Positions 58,194 to 64,000 of a stretch of 64,000 nucleotides of DNA are shown piece after piece. A model generated the notes under the pieces. The model ran no database searches. It saw only the letters and a program-made list of their open reading frames with translations, and was not told where the DNA came from. The translations under genes were made by a program, and so were the position numbers. How positions within the stretch are numbered: the stretch's first letter is position 1; every line of letters starts with the position of its first letter. Origin of the DNA: Variovorax sp. V213 (GTDB taxonomy: Bacteria > Pseudomonadota > Gammaproteobacteria > Burkholderiales > Burkholderiaceae_C); the NCBI RefSeq assembly GCF_041154455.1, contig NZ_AP028664.1:2791001-2855000 (forward strand). Reading direction: 5' to 3'.

Positions 58194-59336
58194 TTATTTC
58201 TTCGTGACCTGGCCGTCGTGCGCAATGCGGCAGGCGGCGACGATGTCGTCCTCGAGGTCGATCTTGAGCGCGCCCTCCTTGGTGACGATGAGCTTGAGGA
58301 AGTCCAGCACGTTGCGCGCATAGAGCGCCGACGCATCGGCCGCCACCAACGCAGGAAGATTGGTTTCGCCCACGATGGTCACGCCGTGCTTCACCACCGT
58401 GCGGTCGGCCTCCGACAGCGGGCAGTTGCCGCCCACTCCACCATCGGGATTGACTGGCCCCTTGCCGGCGGCAATGTCGACGATCACCGAGCCGGGCTTC
58501 ATGGACTTGACCATGTCCTCGGTGATGAGCGTGGGTGCCGCGCGGCCGGGAATGAGCGCGGTGCTGATGACGATGTCCGCCAGTGCCACGCGCTTGGCCA
58601 CCTCGACCTGCTGGCGCGCGAGCCAGCTCGCGGGCATGGGCTTCGCATAGCCGCCGACGCCCACCGCGGCTTCTTTCTCTTCGTCGGTGTCGTAGGACAC
58701 CTCGATGAACTTGCCGCCGAGCGATTCGATCTGCTCCTTCACGCTCGGGCGCACGTCCGAAGCTTCGATGACCGCGCCCAGGCGCTTGGCGGTGGCAATC
58801 GCCTGCAGGCCGGCCACGCCGACGCCCAGGATGACCACGCGCGCCGCCTTCACGGTGCCGGCGGCGGTCATCAGCATGGGGAAGAAGCGCTGGTATTTGT
58901 CGGCCGCCATGATCACGGCCTTGTAGCCCGCAATGTTGGCCTGCGAGCTGAGCACGTCCATGCTCTGGGCCCGGGTGGTGCGCGGTGCGGCTTCGAGCGC
59001 AAAGGCGGTGAGCCCGGCCGTGGCCAGCCGCTGCAGGCCCGCGGCGTCGAACGGGTTCAGCATGCCGATGACGACGGTGCCCGGCTTCATCAGCGCGGCT
59101 TCGGCGTCGTTGGGCGAGCGCACCTTGAGCACCATGTCGGCCCCGAAGGCGTCCGCCACGTCGGTGATTTCAGCGCCGGCCGCAATGTAGGCGGCATCGG
59201 TGACGCTGGCTGCAACGCCGGCTCCGGACTGCACGCGAATGGTGTGCCCCGCAGTGACAAGTTTCTTCACCGTCTCGGGTGTAACGGCCACACGGGTTTC
59301 GCCGGCGCTGGTCTCTTTGGGTACACCTATCTTCAT
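58194..59336 (-). CDS. pntAA: NAD(P) transhydrogenase subunit alpha, NAD-binding part (PntAA)
   Basis: 380 aa soluble NAD(H)-binding domain I. Family features are MKIGVPKETSAGETRVAVTPETVKKL, the dinucleotide motif ARVVILGVGVAGLQAIATAKRLGA and RQQVEVAKRVALADIVISTALIPGRAAP. It binds NADH at the membrane face of the PntAB/PntB pair. It is the first gene of the pntAA-pntAB-pntB operon. Confidence 0.95.
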   Translation of the reverse strand: MKIGVPKETSAGETRVAVTPETVKKLVTAGHTIRVQSGAGVAASVTDAAYIAAGAEITDVADAFGADMVLKVRSPNDAEAALMKPGTVVIGMLNPFDAAGLQRLATAGLTAFALEAAPRTTRAQSMDVLSSQANIAGYKAVIMAADKYQRFFPMLMTAAGTVKAARVVILGVGVAGLQAIATAKRLGAVIEASDVRPSVKEQIESLGGKFIEVSYDTDEEKEAAVGVGGYAKPMPASWLARQQVEVAKRVALADIVISTALIPGRAAPTLITEDMVKSMKPGSVIVDIAAGKGPVNPDGGVGGNCPLSEADRTVVKHGVTIVGETNLPALVAADASALYARNVLDFLKLIVTKEGALKIDLEDDIVAACRIAHDGQVTKK

Positions 59337-59424
59337 GATGCGTTCGAACTACTGGTAAAGGCGCGCTGCCGCGCTACATTGCGGACGTTATGCCGCCCAT
59401 ATAAAAGGATGGCCAACACTCACC

Positions 59425-60729
59425 CTAGCGATTCACCAGCTTGGCCGGCACCGCCGAAACGGCAAGGAGACCTGCCACAAACATACAGCCGGCCAACACA
59501 TACATGCCGGCGTTCGTACTTTGCGTCCAGTCCTTTATCAAACCGATCATGTAAGGACTAACGAACCCCGCGAGGTTACCCACCGAATTGATCAGGGCGA
59601 TACCGCCCGCGGCCGCCGCACCGCTTAGGAAAGCGGTCGGGAAACTCCAAAACAGTGGAAAGGCAGTGATGATTCCCGCCGTGGCAAGAGTCAGAAAACC
59701 CATGGCCACCAACGTGTTGTCACCGAAGACTGCGCTGAAGACCAGGCCAATGGCACCAAGCACACACGGAATGGCCAAATGCCAGCGCCGTTCACGCTTC
59801 TTGTCCGCGCTTCGGCTGAAAAGAACCATCGAGATCGCAGCCGCGGCGTAGGGAATGGCGGTGAGGAGACCGACATCCAGCGCGTTCTTCACGCCAGTGG
59901 CTTTGATGAGCGACGGCAACCAGAAGCCGACACCATAAAGCCCCATCACAACGCAGAAGTAAACCAGGCTAAGAAGCCACACCTTCGGGTTGCCGACGGT
60001 GGCTTTGAAGGAGTGATCCTGCTTGCCTGCGTTCTCACTGTCGATATTTCTCGACAACAGTCGCTTCTCCGATTCGTTGAGCCACTTGGCGCTGGATATC
60101 CCGTCATCCATATAGGCGAAAACCAGCAGTCCGACGAGCACAGAAGGTATGCCTTCGACGAGAAAAAGCCACTGCCACCCGGCCCAGCCATTGACACCAT
60201 TGAGCGATTGAAGGATCCAGCCGGACAGCGGGCTGCCGATAACGCCCGCAACTGGGATAGCGGTCATGAACAGCGCGGTCATCCGCCCGCGTCGATGCGA
60301 GGGGAACCAATAGGTTAGGTAGAGGATCACGCCTGGGAAAAATCCAGCCTCGGCGATGCCGAGCAGGAAACGCATCACGTAGAACATGGTAGGTGTCGTG
60401 ACGAACATCATCAGCGACGATACGATGCCCCAGGTGATCATGATCCGAGCAATCCACCTTCTGGCGCCGACCTTGTGCAGGATCAAGTTGCTGGGGACTT
60501 CAAACAGAAAGTAGCCCAGAAAGAAGATGCCTGCCCCGAGCCCGTAGACCGTTTCGCTGAACTTCAGATCGTTCAGCATTTGCAGTTTGGCGAATCCCAC
60601 GTTGACGCGGTCAAGGTAGGCGACGATGTAGCTGAGGAAGAGCAGTGGGACGATGCGCCACGCTACTTTGGCGTAAGTTCGTGACTCCAAGTCATCGTCC
60701 ACGACGAAGTCTGTGGTTGTAGTGAACAT
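59425..60729 (-). CDS. MFS permease, anion:cation symporter (tartrate/phthalate-like) family
   Basis: 434 aa, 12 membrane segments. The first half has LLFLSYIVAYLDRVNVGFAKLQMLNDL and the conserved GIAEAGFFPGVILYLTYWFPSHRRGRMTALF, the typical carboxylate-symporter signature. A central loop of about 40 residues follows helix 6. It probably imports an organic acid that the adjacent MDR dehydrogenase, EthD-like protein or enolase-superfamily enzyme act on; the identity is unknown. It precedes the dehydrogenase gene on the genome but lies downstream of it in transcription. Confidence 0.9.
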   Translation of the reverse strand: MFTTTTDFVVDDDLESRTYAKVAWRIVPLLFLSYIVAYLDRVNVGFAKLQMLNDLKFSETVYGLGAGIFFLGYFLFEVPSNLILHKVGARRWIARIMITWGIVSSLMMFVTTPTMFYVMRFLLGIAEAGFFPGVILYLTYWFPSHRRGRMTALFMTAIPVAGVIGSPLSGWILQSLNGVNGWAGWQWLFLVEGIPSVLVGLLVFAYMDDGISSAKWLNESEKRLLSRNIDSENAGKQDHSFKATVGNPKVWLLSLVYFCVVMGLYGVGFWLPSLIKATGVKNALDVGLLTAIPYAAAAISMVLFSRSADKKRERRWHLAIPCVLGAIGLVFSAVFGDNTLVAMGFLTLATAGIITAFPLFWSFPTAFLSGAAAAGGIALINSVGNLAGFVSPYMIGLIKDWTQSTNAGMYVLAGCMFVAGLLAVSAVPAKLVNR

Positions 60730-60822
60730 CTTTGTCTCTATTTCTGAAGGTGCCGGGCAGCAAAAGATCCAAGCTCGGCGTTCCGAGCTTGTTGAGTCTC
60801 GAGTTGGGTTGTGCCCGGCGGG

Positions 60823-61848
60823 CTATAGCGTCACGACAACCTTGCCGAAGTGCGACCCGTTTTGCATGTGCTTGAACGCCGCGACCGCATCGGAAATGTG
60901 TCTAGTGCTGTCGATGACGGGACGGATGTTATTGGCAGCAATGGCCCTGTTCATCGCCTCGAAGCGTGCACGCGAACCGACTGCGATGCCCTGCACCCGA
61001 ACTACAGGTCCGATGAGTTGTCGCAGCTGGATGGTTGCGTTGTAGCCAGCCACAAAGCCCACCACGGCGACGAAGCCGCCAAACGCGGTGGCGGTGAGCG
61101 ATTGCGCCAGGGTAGCGCCGCCAGTCTCAACGACGAGATCGACACCTCGACCGCCGGTCACCTCTTTCACCGCATGTTCCCACTCGGGAGTCGTCCTGTA
61201 GTTGATCCCGATATCAGCGCCCAGCAGTTTCATTTTCTCAAGCTTTGCGTCGCTGGATGATGTCGCGATGACGGTCGCACCTGCAGCCTTGGCAAACTGA
61301 AGCGCGAACAAGGCGACGCCTCCGCTTCCCTGAACGAGAACGGTGTCGCCCGACTTCACATTGCCTTCGGCAAGTGCGGACCATGCGGTCAAGCCGGCTA
61401 TGGGCAACGTCGACGCCTCTTCGTTGGAAAGCAGATCTGGAGCCCTGACCGCGTCCTCTGCCGGAACCACGATGTAGGTCTGCAGCACACCGTCCAGGGG
61501 CGCCCCTAAAGTGCGCGAAGATCGCTGTTGCGGAGTGGGTAGCCCGTCGTGCCATCCCTGGGTGTAGATGGGCGTCACCCGGTCCCCCACCGCGAACCTG
61601 TTGACCTCTTCACCAATCGCGACGACTGTGCCGCATGCATCCGAGGCAGGTACGAAAGGCAGCGGAAGATTGGGAATGTAGGTTCCCGTCAGCACCGCCA
61701 GATCACGATAATTGAGACTGACGGCGCGAACGCGGATCAGGATCTCGCCGCGCCTCGGTTGGGGCACAGGTCTCTCGGCCAGTTCCAGGGCGTCGAGCGA
61801 GAACCCTTTGGCTAGGAGAGCCATCATGGTCGAAGGGATGCTGGTCAT
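60823..61848 (-). CDS. MDR-family NAD(P)-dependent dehydrogenase
   Basis: 341 aa medium-chain dehydrogenase/reductase of the quinone-oxidoreductase type. GroES-like N-terminal half (GEILIRVRAVSLNYRDLAVLTGTY, PFVPASDACGTVVAIGEEV) and Rossmann half (TVLVQGSGGVALFALQFAKAAGATVIATSSSDAKLEKMKLLGAD). The structural zinc cysteines are absent, so it is a zinc-independent form. The start MTSIPSTMMALLAKGF is at 61848; the 99 upstream codons are not supported. Partner genes are the MFS permease and EthD-like gene on the same strand. Confidence 0.88.
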   Translation of the reverse strand: MTSIPSTMMALLAKGFSLDALELAERPVPQPRRGEILIRVRAVSLNYRDLAVLTGTYIPNLPLPFVPASDACGTVVAIGEEVNRFAVGDRVTPIYTQGWHDGLPTPQQRSSRTLGAPLDGVLQTYIVVPAEDAVRAPDLLSNEEASTLPIAGLTAWSALAEGNVKSGDTVLVQGSGGVALFALQFAKAAGATVIATSSSDAKLEKMKLLGADIGINYRTTPEWEHAVKEVTGGRGVDLVVETGGATLAQSLTATAFGGFVAVVGFVAGYNATIQLRQLIGPVVRVQGIAVGSRARFEAMNRAIAANNIRPVIDSTRHISDAVAAFKHMQNGSHFGKVVVTL

Positions 61849-62009
61849 TGGATTTTTCAAGGTAATTGCGAAGATGGAGGAATGAGGACGAAGAGCGGGA
61901 TCGAGCTGATCGGAGCTGCAGAATCGATGCGCCTTGGACCATGAGGCTCGGCTGACGTTGCGCCGGGCGAGACGGATATCACCAGCGGAGGCATCCCCCG
62001 CCACATCAA

Positions 62010-62339
62010 TCAGCTCCAGATTTGGTGGTACTCGTGACTGAGAATGGGATAAATGCGCTCTGTGAAATTCGGCAGGTCGGCGAGCAGCGTCTTTCCTTCT
62101 GGGCTCGCCAACGAAGCCACGAGCGCCTCTTCGGAGTCGAACCACAGTTCCGAAAAGCCGTCGTAGCCGAATTCCGGAAAGCGTTCACGATCAACGAGAT
62201 TCACCGAATACCGACGCATGTTGGGTAGCTTCTTGCACAGTTCGGCATGAACATGGAACCAGTGCTGAACAAATTCTTCGTGTGACATGCTTGCCTTCTT
62301 GACGACGAGTCCGAGGCGTTTGACACAGTTGGGTTTCAT
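62010..62339 (-). CDS. EthD-domain protein
   Basis: 109 aa ferredoxin-like fold protein of the EthD/DabB type (KRLGLVVKKASMSHEEFVQHWFHVHAELCKKLPNMRRYSVNLV, the H-x-x-H pair of the family). EthD is required for cytochrome P450-linked ether degradation in other bacteria but its biochemistry is not known; many relatives are in lactone or aromatic catabolic clusters. It is the first gene of the minus-strand unit with the dehydrogenase and permease genes, and a 384-nt gap separates it from the LysR gene. Confidence 0.8.
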   Translation of the reverse strand: MKPNCVKRLGLVVKKASMSHEEFVQHWFHVHAELCKKLPNMRRYSVNLVDRERFPEFGYDGFSELWFDSEEALVASLASPEGKTLLADLPNFTERIYPILSHEYHQIWS

Positions 62340-62723
62340 GGATAACTCCAGCGCCTGCCGATGTAGGGCCTGCGAAAAATGGAACTTAGAGGACGCTCTG
62401 TAATCAGCGAATTACAAGGCACAGCCCTCCGATTCGCGCCTACTTGCTCGACGCGTCATTCGAGATCGGGATACTAGGCACAGGGGACGAATCCGAACAT
62501 CAGTTTCTGGACAACAGAGACTTTCGGAATGTCGAACTCAGTAGAAACCCTGCCCCGCTTTGTCGCAAGTTTTGGCGTTCCGATGCGTCCGGAGCCAACT
62601 CTCCTCCACACTTTCGCTCACCAAGGCAATCGACAAAGTAGATGAGGTTGTGCATCGAACACAAGACCGTGGCGGCCATCGGAACTAGTGCCCCGCCCTC
62701 TCCGCGGCAGAGTCCCAACGGCG
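62340..62723. other. 384-nt gap between the EthD and LysR genes
   Basis: No supported gene. An 83-codon minus frame (62500-62751) reads MPVEAAQVLTPLGL... and shows no family feature. The region should hold the EthD promoter. No hairpin or operator stands out. Confidence 0.4.
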
Positions 62724-63614
62724 TCAGGACTTGCGCCGCCTCGACAGGCACGCTACGAGCTCGTCTCGATAGAAATTAGGCTCCCGCAACTTTCGCAGGC
62801 CCACGTTCAGTTCACGATGGGCCCAAGGCTCGGCCAAGGTAATCAACTTCACCCGCTCTCCTGCGTCGCCGGATACCGCAGAGCGCGGCACAAGGCCGAT
62901 GCCGGCACCACTGCCGACAAGCTTGCAAACGGCTTCGTAGCCTGCCAGCTGAACGCGGAGATCCAATCTGCCACCGATGTCTCCGGCGTGTCGGACGAGA
63001 AACGTATGCAGCGCAGCGCCTTGCAAAAGGCTGATGAAGGGAAACTCAAGGCATTCGGAAAAGCGAACGGCGCGTTTCCTGCTTAGCGCGTGGCCGCGCG
63101 GAACTGCAAGGACGAGTTCGTCCACTCGATAGGGAAGGTACTCAAGGAGGGGGTGCTTCTCCTCCACGGCCATCACCCCTACGTCAGCCCTTCCCTCAAC
63201 CAATGCCGCCACGATAGTCCCACTATTTCTCTCTTCCAAGCTCACCCGTACCGAAGGATGCTCGTTGAAAAAATAGGCCAGATCATCTGGTAAGAAGGAG
63301 TTGATCGCGTTGGTGTTCGCGAAGAGGATGACACGCCCCGTGACACCCTGCGCAAACGGCGACAGGTCGGCGTGCATTTGCTCCAATTGCGCAAGCAGAC
63401 GGCGTGCGTGCTCTGCCAGGACTACACCGGCTGGCGTGGAACTAACACCTCTTGCGTTGCGCTGCAGCAGTCGCGTGCCGACCGCCTCCTCAAGCGTCCG
63501 GATTCGGGCGCTGACTGAGGACGGGGCCAAGTTGCAGCGTACTGCCCCCCGGGACAAATTCCCCTCATCCAGTACGGCCAGGAACACCCGCAGATCGACG
63601 AGGTCGTAGTGCAT
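62724..63614 (-). CDS. LysR-family regulator divergent from the enolase-superfamily gene
   Basis: 296 aa. The winged helix is at residues 4-62 (DLVDLRVFLAVLDEGNLSRGAVRCNLAPSSVSARIRTLEEAVGTRLLQRNARG), followed by the effector domain (RVSLEERNSGTIVAALVEGRADVGVMAVEEKHP). It is divergent, 95 nt from the enolase-superfamily gene, and likely controls it and perhaps the EthD-MDR-MFS unit. The inducer is unknown. Confidence 0.9.
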   Translation of the reverse strand: MHYDLVDLRVFLAVLDEGNLSRGAVRCNLAPSSVSARIRTLEEAVGTRLLQRNARGVSSTPAGVVLAEHARRLLAQLEQMHADLSPFAQGVTGRVILFANTNAINSFLPDDLAYFFNEHPSVRVSLEERNSGTIVAALVEGRADVGVMAVEEKHPLLEYLPYRVDELVLAVPRGHALSRKRAVRFSECLEFPFISLLQGAALHTFLVRHAGDIGGRLDLRVQLAGYEAVCKLVGSGAGIGLVPRSAVSGDAGERVKLITLAEPWAHRELNVGLRKLREPNFYRDELVACLSRRRKS

Positions 63615-63708
63615 GCAGGCATTCTGCCATCCAGCGTTCGGCTCTGCCGAATGCTCATTTCGGCAGATGTCGCTTGGGGCGTGAGGAGGTGAGCACTAGA
63701 GTGGAACC

Positions 63709-64000
63709 ATGAAGATCAATCGAATCGAAGTGTTTGCACTCCGAGCACCTCCTCAGGAGCGCCCCCATTGGACCAGCCATTTCATCGTGCCTACCGCCAA
63801 CGAGATTCTGGTACGGCTCTATACCGATGAGGGAATCGATGGTTTCGGCCTCGCCACCAGCTACACCCCAATCGACTATGCGATCAAGGCCTTCAAAACG
63901 GGGATCGCCGATCAGATCCTCGGCGAAGACGCGCTGGCCCCGGAACGGCTGTATCAAAAGCTTTTTCGACTGACGACAAGCAAGACCGCCAACGAGAAGG
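63709..64000 (+). CDS. Enolase-superfamily (mandelate racemase/muconate lactonizing) enzyme, 5' part
   Basis: The first 97 codons are seen before the window ends. MKINRIEVFALRAPPQERPHWTSHFIVPTANEILVRLYTDEGIDGFGLATSYTP is the capping domain of a mandelate racemase/sugar acid dehydratase-like enzyme (with LVRLYTDEGIDGFGLATS as the typical loop). The active-site barrel is beyond the edge, so the reaction cannot be given. GGAGG lies 20-24 nt before the ATG. It is divergent from a LysR gene. Confidence 0.85.
   Translation, partial: MKINRIEVFALRAPPQERPHWTSHFIVPTANEILVRLYTDEGIDGFGLATSYTPIDYAIKAFKTGIADQILGEDALAPERLYQKLFRLTTSKTANEK

Noticed and set aside
62500..62751. 83-codon minus frame between the EthD and LysR genes
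   Set aside because: No recognisable family, no ribosome site, codon use unlike neighbours.

Overview
The window reads as a chromosome segment of a high-GC betaproteobacterium of the Comamonadaceae, most like Variovorax. The reasons are the isc operon order, a cysteine-type intracellular PHA depolymerase, a methylmalonyl-CoA operon with its own GntR regulator, two TctC-type binding proteins, and short intergenic repeats of a kind common in that family. The organism name is inferred from gene content, not from a search.

Left block (1-27100) is core genome. Minus strand: tRNA-Val(CAC) with its terminator, dnaQ, and the isc operon (iscR-iscS-iscU-iscA-hscB-hscA-fdx) downstream of uvrB. Then come aspC, phaZ, a two-cluster ferredoxin, a LysE exporter, a divergent EamA exporter/Lrp regulator pair and bioB with a coupled VOC protein. 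Next is a propionate/methylmalonyl-CoA operon (mutase, GNAT protein, MeaB, PccB, DUF1963-like protein, PccA) divergent from a GntR regulator. The block ends with an IclR regulator and dusA.

Middle block (27100-55400) is accessory. It starts with a tyrosine recombinase placed head-to-head with the 5' end of dusA, a known integration site. It then carries an uncharacterised overlapping gene pair, an XRE regulator and a propeller protein. Two catabolic modules follow. Module 1 is a GntR regulon (TctC protein, FAD amino-acid-oxidase-like enzyme, two VOC proteins, ProC) whose promoter regions share the palindrome TTGGATCCAA. Its proC gene is cut by a complete IS66 element with an 8-bp target duplication. 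Module 2 is built around a LysR regulator: amidase and a triple-RidA fusion to the left, and a cyclase-family hydrolase, a molybdopterin oxidoreductase and a polar amino acid binding protein to the right. Both operons carry the same roughly 35-bp promoter element. To the right are a frameshifted LysR gene, a cystathionine lyase-like gene, another LysR gene, an ABC ATPase cut at its Walker A motif by an IS3 element, and a gene graveyard with remains of a molybdopterin oxidoreductase, an M20 peptidase and a diaminopropionate ammonia-lyase. A second TctC protein and an IS481 remnant close the block.

Right block (55400-64000) holds a 3-hydroxyisobutyrate dehydrogenase-like gene and pntAA-pntAB-pntB (core-like). 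It ends in a catabolic cluster: MFS carboxylate permease, MDR dehydrogenase, EthD-like protein, and a LysR gene divergent from an enolase-superfamily gene that runs off the window.

The strongest candidate for an undescribed system is Module 2, whose wiring can be read from the shared promoter element. Module 1, with its GGATCC operators, is second.
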